Position numbers and translations under genes: made by a program
Origin: Neotamlana nanhaiensis
GTDB lineage: Bacteria > Bacteroidota > Bacteroidia > Flavobacteriales > Flavobacteriaceae
Direction: 5' to 3'
Assembly (NCBI RefSeq): GCF_000943555.1
Contig: NZ_JTDV01000013.1
Span: 1-64,000 of the forward strand
DNA: 64,000 bases
Notes under the pieces: model-generated
Databases searched by the model: none
Told to the model about the DNA's origin: nothing
Seen by the model: only the letters and a program-made list of their open reading frames with translations
Shown: positions 46,337-55,406 of the stretch, piece by piece
Numbering within the stretch: position 1 is the stretch's first letter
Layout of the letters: the number at the start of each line of letters is the position of its first letter

Positions 46337-46777
46337 TTAACCCAACCACATACTCCAAGGAATTCTTGAAAGTAATAATACTAACCCAATACTATAAAAA
46401 ATAGCAATAAGCTTAAATTTAGATTTAGAAGTTAGCTTCTTTTTATGTTTAGAATAGCCAATAGTAATTAAGGCTACGGCTATTAAATTTATTAGTGGGT
46501 GTTCAACTAAATACAGACGACTCATAGCATCTTTCATAACACCACCCATACCTAATTGACCAAAAAGTTGCAGGCGAGGCGATACAAAATAAAGTATAAT
46601 TCCTATTAATAATTGAATATGCGTTACAATTAAGGTAAAAAGGGCTTTTCTAAAATCGTTTGGGTCATAAGTTTTATCTCCAAAGCTTTTAATAATAGCA
46701 TTAATGACAGCAATAGCCAACACAATTAGCACTAAAAATGCCCAATAAGAGTGAACTTCTTTTACAACTGTATACAT
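46337..46777 (-). CDS. Small four-helix membrane protein
   Basis: 146 residues with four hydrophobic helices (about 12-32, 48-68, 92-110, 122-142). Several His in or near helices (EVHSYWAFL, VTHIQLLIG, VEHPLINLI) and relatives that I recall being labelled cytochrome B make a heme or redox role possible, but no diagnostic motif is visible. Inner-membrane location is likely. Stands alone on the minus strand between two repeat tracts. Confidence 0.7.
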   Translation of the reverse strand: MYTVVKEVHSYWAFLVLIVLAIAVINAIIKSFGDKTYDPNDFRKALFTLIVTHIQLLIGIILYFVSPRLQLFGQLGMGGVMKDAMSRLYLVEHPLINLIAVALITIGYSKHKKKLTSKSKFKLIAIFYSIGLVLLLSRIPWSMWLG

Positions 46778-46841
46778 AGGTTTTATTTTAATTTCAGCAA
46801 AAATACTAATTATTACGCATAAAAAAGCGCTATCAAAAAAG

Positions 46842-46905
46842 TCACAATTTTGTTAATCTGAACTTGTTTCAGATTCTGAAATAAATTCAGAATGACAGAT
46901 TTTAC
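46842..46905. repeat. Dispersed palindrome (CTGAACTTGTTTCAG / TTCAGAATGACA type)
   Basis: Contains ATCTGAACTTGTTTCAGAT followed by AATTCAGAATGACAGATT; an outer stem AAAAAAGCG / CGCTTTTTT encloses it. It overlaps the stop codon of the HMA lipoprotein gene. Confidence 0.65.
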
Positions 46906-47399
46906 GCTTTTTTAGCGCAACAAGCCATTTTACAATCGGGTTTGCAGGCCATTTTTTCGCCTTCGGTTTTTGTGCAGCAAGCTTTTTTGCAATCTTCACC
47001 ACAGGTTTTTTCAGACGAAAAAGCATCAACCGTTTTCATGTTGTTTACTTTGTAAGTGTTAGATACTGTTGCTACAGCTTCGGTAAGCGATGTTGGTGTT
47101 ACTTTGGCATTATCGTATTCAACCATGGCTAGTTTTTTATCAAAATCAACTTTAGCCGATTTTACACCATCCATTTTAGCAATTTTCTTTTGTATTTGTG
47201 CAGCACAACCCAAGGCGCAAGTCATACCATCAATAGTAAATTCTGCTTTTGCATAAGTAGCGTTGGGGTCTAATGTTTTTTCACTTTTTGCAGTAGCAAC
47301 TTCAACCGTTTTTACTTCAGGTTGTTTGGTTTCATTTTTACAGCTAACAAAAAAAGTAGCTGTTAAAACAAGCATTAAAATAAATTTTAAGTATTTCAT
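46902..47399 (-). CDS. Heavy-metal-associated lipoprotein with Cys-rich tail
   Basis: 165 residues. Lipoprotein signal (LTATFFVSC, Cys20). An HMA ferredoxin-like domain at about 50-115 has GMTCALGC, a C-x3-C version of the usual GMTCxxC. The last 40 residues carry two copies of C-x2-DC-K-x-A-CC (CGEDCKKACC, CKPDCKMACC), ten Cys including neighbours. This should bind soft metals such as copper, zinc or mercury at an envelope surface. The HMA part may pass metal to the tail. No metal transporter lies nearby. Confidence 0.85.
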   Translation of the reverse strand: MKYLKFILMLVLTATFFVSCKNETKQPEVKTVEVATAKSEKTLDPNATYAKAEFTIDGMTCALGCAAQIQKKIAKMDGVKSAKVDFDKKLAMVEYDNAKVTPTSLTEAVATVSNTYKVNNMKTVDAFSSEKTCGEDCKKACCTKTEGEKMACKPDCKMACCAKKA

Positions 47400-47531
47400 G
47401 GTATAATTGATTTGTAATTAAGACATCGCAAAATTACTGAAAATAGTAGTGTTAAGTTATTTAAATGTGGTTAAAAATTATTAAATCTGATAAATTTTCA
47501 CGAAATTTAAAGGAACTAAACAAGACATTTT

Positions 47532-47987
47532 ATGAAAAATTTATCACTACCACTGCGTTTTGGGTTAGTTACTAGTGCCATTTTAATAGCTTATTTTTTG
47601 GTATTAGCCATGGTGAACAAACACACTAACCCTGCATTTAGTTTTTTTAATGCCTTTATTACGGCTTGCGGTATTTACGAAACCATAAGGTTTAAAAAAC
47701 TTGAAGATCTATCGGCCTTTACCTATGGCGAAGGCTTTAAAACAGGATTAATTACTGGTTTTATTGCCACAGCTGTATTTACTGTATTCTTTTTGGTTTA
47801 CAGTACCGAAATTAACAGTAGCTTTTTACCCGAATTATTCGAAACCATAAAAGGCAATGCCTTTAACACAAGCGTTGGTATGGTTACCTTTATTGTGGCA
47901 GTTATGGGTTTTGCAACAACCTTAGTATCTACCTTTACAGTGATGCAATTATTTAAAAAATCGAAAAATTTTATTCAAAACACTTAA
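47532..47987 (+). CDS. DUF4199 family membrane protein
   Basis: 151 residues with four membrane helices (about 10-28, 34-50, 68-92, 112-138). Fits DUF4199, a Bacteroidota inner-membrane family of unknown function with the GEGFKTGLITGFIATAVFTVFF core. Separate promoter region; L21 follows 77 nt later from its own promoter. Confidence 0.82.
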   Translation: MKNLSLPLRFGLVTSAILIAYFLVLAMVNKHTNPAFSFFNAFITACGIYETIRFKKLEDLSAFTYGEGFKTGLITGFIATAVFTVFFLVYSTEINSSFLPELFETIKGNAFNTSVGMVTFIVAVMGFATTLVSTFTVMQLFKKSKNFIQNT

Positions 47988-47992
47988 AACGT

Positions 47993-48022
47993 TTGTAGAT
48001 TAATTATTTAGACGTATATTTG
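47993..48022 (+). promoter_or_regulatory. rplU-rpmA promoter
   Basis: TTG at 47993-47995, exactly 19 nt, then TATATTTG at 48015-48022. The best match to the Bacteroidota consensus in the window. Leader of about 35-40 nt to the L21 start. Confidence 0.8.
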
Positions 48023-48064
48023 CACTCATTTTTTAAATAATTTAATTAATATAAACGTTACGCT

Positions 48065-48706
48065 ATGTACGCAATTGTAGAGATAGCAGGGCAACAATTT
48101 AAAGTTGAAAAAGACCAAAAAGTTTATGTTAACCGTTTACAAACTGAAGAAGGTAAAGAAGTTTCTTTCGATAACGTTCTTCTTTTAGGTGATGGTGACA
48201 ATGTAACTGTAGGCGCCCCAGCTATAGACGGAGCTCAAGTAGGAGCAAAAGTCTTAAAGCACCTTAAAGGTGATAAAGTTATAGTTTTCAAAAAGAAAAG
48301 ACGTAAAGGTTACCGTGTGAAAAATGGTCACAGACAAGCCTTATCTGAAATCGTAATTGAAAGCATTGTAGCTTCAGGAGCTAAACCAGCAAAAAAAGCT
48401 GCTCCAAAAAAGGAAGCGCCAAAAGTAGAAGCTAAAAAGGCTGCTCCTAAAAAATCATCGAAAGGTGATGATTTAAAGAAAGTAGAAGGTATTGGACCAA
48501 AAATTGCTGAAACTTTAGCTGAAGCTGGAATTACCACTTTCGCTCAATTAGCAAAAACTGATGCTGCTAAAATTTCTGAAATTATCGCAGGTGTTCGTGG
48601 TAACCACGTAACAGATACTTGGCCAAAGCAAGCTGAATTAGCTGCTGAAGGTAAGTGGGATGAGTTAAAGAAATGGCAAGACGAATTAGACGGTGGTAAA
48701 GCGTAA
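48065..48706 (+). CDS. rplU: Ribosomal protein L21 with helix-hairpin-helix extension
   Basis: 213 residues, about twice the usual length. Residues 1-103 are a standard L21 (MYAIVEIAGQQFKVEKDQ, KKRRKGYRVKNGHRQ). A Lys/Ala/Pro-rich linker (about 105-138) leads to a helix-hairpin-helix-like domain (LKKVEGIGPKIAETLAEAGITTFAQLAKTD) and a helical tail. The extension has no stop or frameshift and uses the same composition as L21, so the fusion is real. From memory related Bacteroidota carry similar tails. Its role is unknown; RNA or DNA binding is possible. Confidence 0.93.
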   Translation: MYAIVEIAGQQFKVEKDQKVYVNRLQTEEGKEVSFDNVLLLGDGDNVTVGAPAIDGAQVGAKVLKHLKGDKVIVFKKKRRKGYRVKNGHRQALSEIVIESIVASGAKPAKKAAPKKEAPKVEAKKAAPKKSSKGDDLKKVEGIGPKIAETLAEAGITTFAQLAKTDAAKISEIIAGVRGNHVTDTWPKQAELAAEGKWDELKKWQDELDGGKA

Positions 48707-48746
48707 TTGCAAAACCGCTTAAGTATAACAATAAAACCTTAAAACA

Positions 48747-49007
48747 ATGGCTCATAAAAAAGGAGTAGGTAGTTCTAAGAACGGTAGAGAATCAGAATCG
48801 AAACGCTTAGGTGTTAAGATTTTTGGTGGTCAAGCTGCAATTGCAGGTAACATTATCGTTAGACAAAGAGGTAACACACATCACCCAGGTGAAAATGTGT
48901 ATTCATCAAAAGACCATACTTTACATGCAAAAGTTGACGGTATTGTAAAGTTTACTAAGAAAAAAGATAACAAATCTTATGTTTCTATCGAGCCTTTTCA
49001 GGCTTAA
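48747..49007 (+). CDS. rpmA: Ribosomal protein L27
   Basis: 86 residues, standard bacterial L27 of the large subunit near the peptidyl transferase centre. Opens [24 protein letters not shown] with no cleavable N-terminal extension of the Firmicutes kind. Second gene of the rplU-rpmA operon, closed by the hairpin at 49042. Confidence 0.97.
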   Translation: MAHKKGVGSSKNGRESESKRLGVKIFGGQAAIAGNIIVRQRGNTHHPGENVYSSKDHTLHAKVDGIVKFTKKKDNKSYVSIEPFQA

Positions 49008-49041
49008 TATTTAGGAGCACTGTTTCTTAAAAATATAGTAT

Positions 49042-49072
49042 AAACCCTTTCTGATTTTTTCAGAAAGGGTTT
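49042..49072 (+). terminator. rplU-rpmA terminator
   Basis: 13-bp perfect stem AAACCCTTTCTGA (49042-49054) / TCAGAAAGGGTTT (49060-49072), loop TTTTT. Confidence 0.85.
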
Positions 49073-49149
49073 CTGTGTTTATTAAGTTTAATACTAAATT
49101 AATGTTTAGGTTGCATCTAGTTTAAAAACAAGTGAGTTATTAGCACTTT

Positions 49150-49157
49150 TATATTTG
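49150..49157 (+). promoter_or_regulatory. -7 box abutting the regulator start
   Basis: TATATTTG, 6 nt before the ATG at 49164. If used, the mRNA would be leaderless or nearly so. Confidence 0.45.
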
Positions 49158-49163
49158 TTTTTT

Positions 49164-50738
49164 ATGCGGTATTCTAAGCAACTTTTTATTGGCGTATTTT
49201 TAATTTTGGTTGGTTTTTTAGGAGCTCAAGAACTAGAAGTTTCAAAACATGTTACTCAAAAAATTAACCAACTTAAGCAAGCGCTTATTCTTGCCAATAA
49301 AACTTCAGATACTATGCTGTTGGCTAAAAACTATATACAATTAGCCGATTTTTATAAAAGCCTAGGTTTAGATAGCGAGGCTATAAAAAATTACCATACT
49401 GCTCAAGAGTTTCAATTAAAAAACGATTCGTTGTTTGTTTATGCAAATAATCAAATTGCGGCTATTCACCAAAATTTAAAACAATTTGATGAAGCTAAAA
49501 CCTATTTAAATGAAAGCGTTTTTTTAGCCGAAAAAATTAATTACAAAAAAGGTTTAGCTACGGCAAATGCGATTTTAGGTAGTGTTTTTGAAAAATTAGG
49601 CGATTATAACAAAGCATTGCAATATGAAAACAATAGTTTATCTATTTTCAAGGCATTAAAAGACAGTACTGGAATAGCGCTAACCAACGAAAATATTGGG
49701 AGTATTTATGAAGATTTAGAGCAATACAAATTGGCTCAAACATTTTTTGAAAAAGCCAATACTTTTGAAACCGATAGTCTTTCCGATTTAAAAATAAATA
49801 TCCTAAACAATCTTGGAGATGTAAAACGTAAACAAGGTTTTATTTTAGAAGGGTTAAAGTTTTCGGAAAAGGCACTTCAGTTAGCGTTAAAATCGGGTAA
49901 TATTTCGCAAGAAGAAAGCGCATTAAAAGATTTAGCACGTACCTATGCCGAATTAAACGATTTTGAAACGGCTTATAGTTACACAACCAAACAACAACAG
50001 GTTAGCGAACAAGAGTTAAAGGTGCATAATGCTAATTTAGTAAGCGCGATGCAAGTGCTACATAATGTAAAGGAAGCTGAAGCTAAAGTGGCATTATTAA
50101 ACCAGCAAAATCAAGTTAGTAAAGCAAAACAAACCGCTATTATATTGGTAAGTTTGGCTGTAATTTTGGTGTTTTTGCTTTGGTTAATTTATTTACGAAA
50201 GCGTAAAAAGCAAGAACAAAAACTGTTAAAGTATAAACAAAAATTACTTCAAGCCGATTTGGATATTAAAACTGCCGAAGAAGAGGCGTTAAAACGTGAA
50301 ATAGATATTAAAATTTCGGCACTTACAAATTACAGTTTAAAAATAGCACACAAAAACAAAATGCTTACCGATTTGTCTAGAACTTTAACCAATTTAAAAT
50401 CTAGAAATGGTGAGTTCGTAAAATCGAAATTAGTCGATTTATCTAAAGCTATAAATTCCGATTTATCTAACGATAACGAATGGACAGAACTCATGGACTT
50501 TTTTAGTCAAATTCATCCCAATTTCTTTAAAAATTTAAAAGCGCAATTACAAGATGAAACCTTAACATCGTCCGAATTTCGTTTATGTATGTTGTTACGT
50601 TTAAATTTAACTTCAAAGGCCATTGCTTCTATACTTAATATTACACCAGATAGCGTTAGAATTGCCCGATATAGAATGCGAAAAAAGCTACCAATAGCTC
50701 AAAAGGACGACCTGCAGGCGTATTTAATTAATTTATAG
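49164..50738 (+). CDS. Membrane-bound TPR/HTH transcriptional regulator
   Basis: 524 residues from the ATG at 49164 (a TTG three codons earlier is rejected because it falls inside the -7 box). Signal peptide or anchor, then about six TPR units (residues 35-300) in the periplasm, one membrane helix (about 324-344, TAIILVSLAVILVFLLWLIYL), a cytoplasmic coiled coil, and a C-terminal LuxR-like helix-turn-helix (LTSKAIASILNITPDSVRIARYRMRKKL). This single-protein trans-membrane regulator type typically controls adjacent TonB receptor loci in Bacteroidota. The neighbours here are a TonB receptor and a phytase. Confidence 0.88.
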   Translation: MRYSKQLFIGVFLILVGFLGAQELEVSKHVTQKINQLKQALILANKTSDTMLLAKNYIQLADFYKSLGLDSEAIKNYHTAQEFQLKNDSLFVYANNQIAAIHQNLKQFDEAKTYLNESVFLAEKINYKKGLATANAILGSVFEKLGDYNKALQYENNSLSIFKALKDSTGIALTNENIGSIYEDLEQYKLAQTFFEKANTFETDSLSDLKINILNNLGDVKRKQGFILEGLKFSEKALQLALKSGNISQEESALKDLARTYAELNDFETAYSYTTKQQQVSEQELKVHNANLVSAMQVLHNVKEAEAKVALLNQQNQVSKAKQTAIILVSLAVILVFLLWLIYLRKRKKQEQKLLKYKQKLLQADLDIKTAEEEALKREIDIKISALTNYSLKIAHKNKMLTDLSRTLTNLKSRNGEFVKSKLVDLSKAINSDLSNDNEWTELMDFFSQIHPNFFKNLKAQLQDETLTSSEFRLCMLLRLNLTSKAIASILNITPDSVRIARYRMRKKLPIAQKDDLQAYLINL

Positions 50739-50864
50739 TTGGTGTTTTCTAAACATGTTTTGTATGTTACTTAAATGTTAATGTTGCCTTCTTTTATAGC
50801 CTAAAATGGGTGGTTTATTACCTTTTGTTAACATTAATTTTAGCTAAAAACATAGCCTGGAACA

Positions 50865-50872
50865 TAGTTTTG
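50865..50872 (+). promoter_or_regulatory. -7 box for the TonB receptor-phytase pair
   Basis: TAGTTTTG, 27 nt before the receptor ATG. No clear -33 TTG, consistent with a promoter that needs an activator. Confidence 0.5.
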
Positions 50873-50899
50873 TCTCAACTAAAAATTAATCATAAAAAA

Positions 50900-53782
50900 A
50901 TGAGAAAAAACTATTTCGCATTATTCGTTTTAATATTAATTACGAGTTTTTCATTTGCACAAAATGGAAATTTACAAGGGGTTATTACAGACGATAATGG
51001 TATAACTGTTCCAGGGGCTACAGTTATAATTGAACAACTTAAAAAAGGAGCAGTATCCGATTTTGATGGTAAATTTACCTTAGTAGATATTCCAGAAGGT
51101 AACTACAACATATTAATTAAATATTTAGGCTATGCCGATTATAAAGAAGCGGTAACGGTTACGGCAGGACAAACTGTTTCTGTTGATATTCATTTAGCTT
51201 CAGAAAACACCGAACTAGATGCCGTTGAAATTACAAGCTATTCTATTGGTGGACAAGCCAGAGCTTTAAACACTCAAAAGAATAAAACAAATATTACTAA
51301 TATTGTTTCTACCGATCAAATTGGGAAATTTCCAGACGCCAATATTGGTGATGCAGTTAAGCGTATTCCTGGAATTACCATGAAAGTAGATCAAGGTGAA
51401 GCTAGAAATATTATTGTTCGTGGTTTAGCGCCGCAGTTAAACTCGGTAACTTTAAATGGAAGTAGAATTCCATCTGCCGAAGGTGATAACAGAGAGGTTC
51501 AAATGGATTTAATTCCGTCTGACATGATTCAAACTATCGAAGTTAATAAAGCCGTAACGCCAGATATGGATGCCGATGCACTTGGTGGTTCGGTAAATTT
51601 AATTACACGAACTTCGCCTCAAGGCTTTCGTTTATCTGCAACCGCTGGTTCTGGTGTAAATTCAATTACCGGAAAACGTATTTTAAACGGTCAGTTTTTA
51701 TTAGGTGATAGAAGTGATAACGGTAAATTTGGTTGGATGGTGTCTGCATCAATCAACGATAACGATTTTGGTAGTGATAACTTTGAAGCCGAATGGACCG
51801 ATGAGTTCGAGTACAATAATGGCGACGAAGATAATTTAGAAGAAGTTGATGTTAACCCATACACCAACGTTTTCGAAATACGCCAATATTTAGTGCAACG
51901 TATTCGTAGAAGTTTTTCGGCTAATTTAGATTATAAATTCAACGATAATAACAGTGTTTATTTTAAGTCTATTTACAACTGGAGAGACGATCGAGAAAAC
52001 CGTTTTGTTTTAGAACACGAAATTCTTGATGGCGAAGATATTGAAGCTGGCGATTTTAGTGTTGATAGTAACGGAAATTTAACCATGTTTCCTGTTGAAG
52101 CTAAACGCGAAACAAAAGCAGGTATAGATAACAATCGTAACAAAAACACACGTTTAGAAGACCAACGTATGTTTAACTTTAGTTTAGGTGGTAATCACTT
52201 GGCTAATACCTTACAAATAGACTGGATGGCGTCTTATGCAAAAGCTTCCGAAGAACGTTTAAACGAACGTTATTTAGTTCACGAAAGTGCCTATACTATT
52301 AACTATAATAACGACTCTCAATTTCCGCTTTACACACCTGTAAATGCAGCCGATGCCGCATATAATAACTTTGAGTTCGATGAGTTAACCGAAGAAAACC
52401 AATACACCGAAGAAACAGATATGAATGTATTTGTTAACTTTAAATTACCTGTAAACCTATTTAATAGCGAAGACGGATTTTTAAAATTTGGTGTTCGTGG
52501 GCGTTTTAAAAACAAAAACAGAGATAACGATTTTACCGAATATTCTCCTGAGGATGCAGCCTTCGATTTATTAGGAACTTTGCCAACCAAAAATTATACC
52601 GATCCAGACTTTTTAGCTGGAAGCCAATACCAAACCGGAACTTTTGCTACACCAGAGTTTATTGGAAGTTTAAACTTAACCGATGCTACGCAATTTGAAG
52701 GTGAAGATTTAGTTGATGAATACCAAAGCGGAAACTTCGATGTAAACGAAAATGTTTACGCTGGTTATATTATGACAAGTCAGCAATTAACTAGCAAATT
52801 AAGCATTTTAGCTGGTGTTAGAATTGAAAGCACAAATTTAGACTCTGAAGGTTACAGATTAACATTTATTGAAGAAGATGAAGATGCTGGCATCGATGAA
52901 GATATTATTGTTGAAGCAGTAAGCGAAACTAACTCTTACCTTAATATTTTACCAGGTTTACATTTAAAACACGATTTAAACGACAACACTGTTTTTCGTT
53001 TTGCATGGACAAACACTTTGGCGCGTCCTAACTATGCCGATTTAATTCCTAGAGCAGAAATTATTAACGAAGACAACGAAATTGTACTTGGTAACCCAGA
53101 TTTAGATCCAACAACATCGATGAATTTTGATGTTATGGCAGAACATTATTTTAAATCTGTTGGTATTTTATCTGGAGGTGTTTTCTACAAAAAAATAAAC
53201 GATTTTATTTATACTTATCAAACTGAAACGACCGATGATACTTATGGTGATGACACTACAGGTTTCGAAGTATACCAGCCTTTAAACGGAGATGATGCTT
53301 CGGTTTTAGGTTTCGAATTTGCTTTCCAAAGAAAATTAGATTTCTTACCAGGTTTTGCTAAAGATTTTAATATATATTTAAACTATACACATTTAACCTC
53401 TGATGCTAATGGTATTAGGAACGAAGATGGCGACGAGCGCGACGATTTAGGTTTACCAAACACAGCGCCAAATATGTTTAATGCTTCTTTAGGGTATGCA
53501 AATAACAAGTTAAGTGTGCGTTTATCTAGTAATTTCTCAGATTCTTATATCGATGAAATTGGAGGAAATGCTTTTGAAGATCGTTACTACGACAAGCAAT
53601 TTTTCTTAGATTTTAACGCAACATATGCTTTTGGTAATGGGTTAAGCGCATACACAAGCTTAAACAATATTACCAACCAACCACTACGTTTTTACCAAGG
53701 TGTAAGCAGTCGTACAATGCAACGCGAATACTATGGGCAACGTTTTACAATTGGTATAAAATACGACTTATTTAAAAAATAA
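50900..53782 (+). CDS. TonB-dependent receptor, phytate locus
   Basis: 960 residues from MRKNYFALF, which gives a proper signal peptide (ILITSFSFAQ). An ATG at 50810 would bury it and is rejected. Carboxypeptidase-like domain at about 20-105 (NLQGVITDDNGITVPGATVII, GKFTLVDIPEG), plug about 110-230 (DAVKRIPGITMKVDQGEARNIIVRGL, DMDADALGGSVNL), then a barrel ending IGIKYDLFKK. Acidic loops are abundant. Stop is 2 nt before the phytase gene, so it probably imports phytate or its breakdown products (inference). Confidence 0.92.
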   Translation: MRKNYFALFVLILITSFSFAQNGNLQGVITDDNGITVPGATVIIEQLKKGAVSDFDGKFTLVDIPEGNYNILIKYLGYADYKEAVTVTAGQTVSVDIHLASENTELDAVEITSYSIGGQARALNTQKNKTNITNIVSTDQIGKFPDANIGDAVKRIPGITMKVDQGEARNIIVRGLAPQLNSVTLNGSRIPSAEGDNREVQMDLIPSDMIQTIEVNKAVTPDMDADALGGSVNLITRTSPQGFRLSATAGSGVNSITGKRILNGQFLLGDRSDNGKFGWMVSASINDNDFGSDNFEAEWTDEFEYNNGDEDNLEEVDVNPYTNVFEIRQYLVQRIRRSFSANLDYKFNDNNSVYFKSIYNWRDDRENRFVLEHEILDGEDIEAGDFSVDSNGNLTMFPVEAKRETKAGIDNNRNKNTRLEDQRMFNFSLGGNHLANTLQIDWMASYAKASEERLNERYLVHESAYTINYNNDSQFPLYTPVNAADAAYNNFEFDELTEENQYTEETDMNVFVNFKLPVNLFNSEDGFLKFGVRGRFKNKNRDNDFTEYSPEDAAFDLLGTLPTKNYTDPDFLAGSQYQTGTFATPEFIGSLNLTDATQFEGEDLVDEYQSGNFDVNENVYAGYIMTSQQLTSKLSILAGVRIESTNLDSEGYRLTFIEEDEDAGIDEDIIVEAVSETNSYLNILPGLHLKHDLNDNTVFRFAWTNTLARPNYADLIPRAEIINEDNEIVLGNPDLDPTTSMNFDVMAEHYFKSVGILSGGVFYKKINDFIYTYQTETTDDTYGDDTTGFEVYQPLNGDDASVLGFEFAFQRKLDFLPGFAKDFNIYLNYTHLTSDANGIRNEDGDERDDLGLPNTAPNMFNASLGYANNKLSVRLSSNFSDSYIDEIGGNAFEDRYYDKQFFLDFNATYAFGNGLSAYTSLNNITNQPLRFYQGVSSRTMQREYYGQRFTIGIKYDLFKK

Positions 53783-53784
53783 AA

Positions 53785-54789
53785 ATGAAAAAACTTTTAT
53801 ACGGGTTTAGCTTACTGGCAATTGTATCTTGTAAAGAACAATTGCCAGTAATTGAGCCAACAGTTATTACCGAAAAAACACCAAACGATACCGACGATCC
53901 TGCCATTTGGGTAAACCCAAACGATGCATCAAAAAGTATAGTTTTTGGTACCGATAAAAAAACAAACGGCGGTGTTTATGCCTTCGATTTAGATGGAAAA
54001 ATAATCCATGAAAAAAGCATAAAAAACATCCAACGTCCAAATAACGTCGATTTAGAATATGGTTTTAAGTTAACCGATTCTACCAAAACCGATATAATTG
54101 CTTTCACCGAAAGAGAAAAACAACAAATGCGCGTATTTTCGGTCCCAGATATGAAACCACTAGATGGTGGTGGTTTTAAAGTGTTTACCGATGCTACCGA
54201 ATTGGAACACAATGCACCTATGGGAATTGCATTGTACAAATCGCCAAAAACCGAAACTATTTACGCTATTGTTGGAAGAAAATCAGGACCAAAAACAGGT
54301 TATTTATATCAATACGAATTGGTATCCGATAGTTTAGGCGTACATGCTAACTTGGTGCGTAAGTTTGGTGACTTTAGTGGGAAAAAAGAAATTGAAGCCA
54401 TTGCTGTAGATAACGAAAATGGTATCGTGTATTATTCCGATGAAGGCCATTGTATTCGTAAATATTATGCCGAACCAAGTATGGGCGACGAAGAATTAAG
54501 TTGTTTTGGAGGCGAATACTTCACTGAAGATATAGAAGGTATTGGTATTGCCAAATATCAAGATAAAGGCTTTGTAATTGTCTCGAATCAACAAGCGCAT
54601 ACGTTTAACGTGTTCGATTTAAAAACAAATGCTTTTATTAAAGAAATAAATTTAGGAACCATTGAAACCGATGGTTGCGATGTTACAACCGTAGCATTAG
54701 GAAGCAAATTCCCTAACGGATTATTTGTTTCTATGAATGATGAAAAAGACTTCTTTTTTCACGATTTAGCCTTATTAAATTTAGAGTAA
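53785..54789 (+). CDS. Beta-propeller phytase (3-phytase) lipoprotein
   Basis: 334 residues. Lipoprotein signal (FSLLAIVSC, Cys17). Six-bladed beta-propeller phytase with family landmarks in the same order as the Bacillus enzyme: DTDDPAIWVNP, RPNNVDLEYGF, YAIVGRKSGPKTGYLYQYEL, KKEIEAIAVDNENGIVYYSDE, TEDIEGIGI, FPNGLFVSMND. The conserved acidic residues bind calcium and phosphate. It removes phosphate from myo-inositol hexakisphosphate at an outer surface. Translationally linked to the TonB receptor. Confidence 0.93.
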   Translation: MKKLLYGFSLLAIVSCKEQLPVIEPTVITEKTPNDTDDPAIWVNPNDASKSIVFGTDKKTNGGVYAFDLDGKIIHEKSIKNIQRPNNVDLEYGFKLTDSTKTDIIAFTEREKQQMRVFSVPDMKPLDGGGFKVFTDATELEHNAPMGIALYKSPKTETIYAIVGRKSGPKTGYLYQYELVSDSLGVHANLVRKFGDFSGKKEIEAIAVDNENGIVYYSDEGHCIRKYYAEPSMGDEELSCFGGEYFTEDIEGIGIAKYQDKGFVIVSNQQAHTFNVFDLKTNAFIKEINLGTIETDGCDVTTVALGSKFPNGLFVSMNDEKDFFFHDLALLNLE

Positions 54790-54816
54790 ATTTTTTTGAA
54801 GTTAATTTTTTTTGAA

Positions 54817-54841
54817 GCCCTTTCTATTCGTAGGAAGGGTT
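54817..54841 (+). terminator. Terminator after the phytase gene
   Basis: Stem CCCTTTCT / AGGAAGGG with one wobble pair, followed by a run of seven or more T. It may also serve the convergent DinB-like gene. Confidence 0.75.
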
Positions 54842-54844
54842 TTT

Positions 54845-55318
54845 TTATAATATTTTATTAATAATTTTTAAATGATGATGTGTATGCATTTGCAAAAATC
54901 TAAGTGTTTTCTTTTTGCTTAGTTTGCCAAATATAAAATGTTTAAAATAGCTAGTTTTAGGTAAATGTTGCAAAGCATTTAAATTAAATCTTGCCGTTTC
55001 TAACTGATTGCGAATGTCCTGTTCGAGTATGTTTTCTGGAGGTAAAACGTATTTAGGCGCTTTGGCTTTACCGCGAGGTATGTAATTTATAGGTAATAAA
55101 AGCGCCCGCCAGAAATTAAATGTCCATTTGTAATCTTCTGGATTCGATTGTATTGTTGCGGTACTAACTACATTAAATACTTTCAAACTATGATCTAAAT
55201 GCCAACCAATTGAGGCTTTAGAGGTTTTAGTATTAGTTAAATTGATTTGTGGTATAAGGTTTTCAATTTGCGCTAATTGTTGAGTTAATATGTCTAGTTG
55301 CCTGTTACTCATTTGCAT
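54845..55318 (-). CDS. DinB-like four-helix protein (DUF1569 type)
   Basis: 157 residues, all helical. Metal-site His residues as in the DinB/YfiT superfamily are visible: GWHLDHSLKV near residue 40 and MHTHHHLKIINKIL at the C-terminus. Related proteins include thiol transferases and many of unknown function. No signal peptide. Two nearby ATGs (codons 1 and 3) are possible starts. Confidence 0.8.
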   Translation of the reverse strand: MQMSNRQLDILTQQLAQIENLIPQINLTNTKTSKASIGWHLDHSLKVFNVVSTATIQSNPEDYKWTFNFWRALLLPINYIPRGKAKAPKYVLPPENILEQDIRNQLETARFNLNALQHLPKTSYFKHFIFGKLSKKKTLRFLQMHTHHHLKIINKIL

Positions 55319-55406
55319 TTTAATTTAGAAAAAGATATTAAATAAATTCGTAACTTTAGTAATTACCAACTAAAACCAAGATTGTTTAACTTAAATTGAT
55401 GAGATT

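Noticed and set aside
48328-48537. Antisense frame rich in Phe/Ala over the L21 tail
   Set aside because: Product of the Lys/Ala-rich linker read backwards.
50810-50899. Earlier start for the phytate-locus TonB receptor
   Set aside because: It would bury a clear signal peptide and contains the -7 box at 50865.
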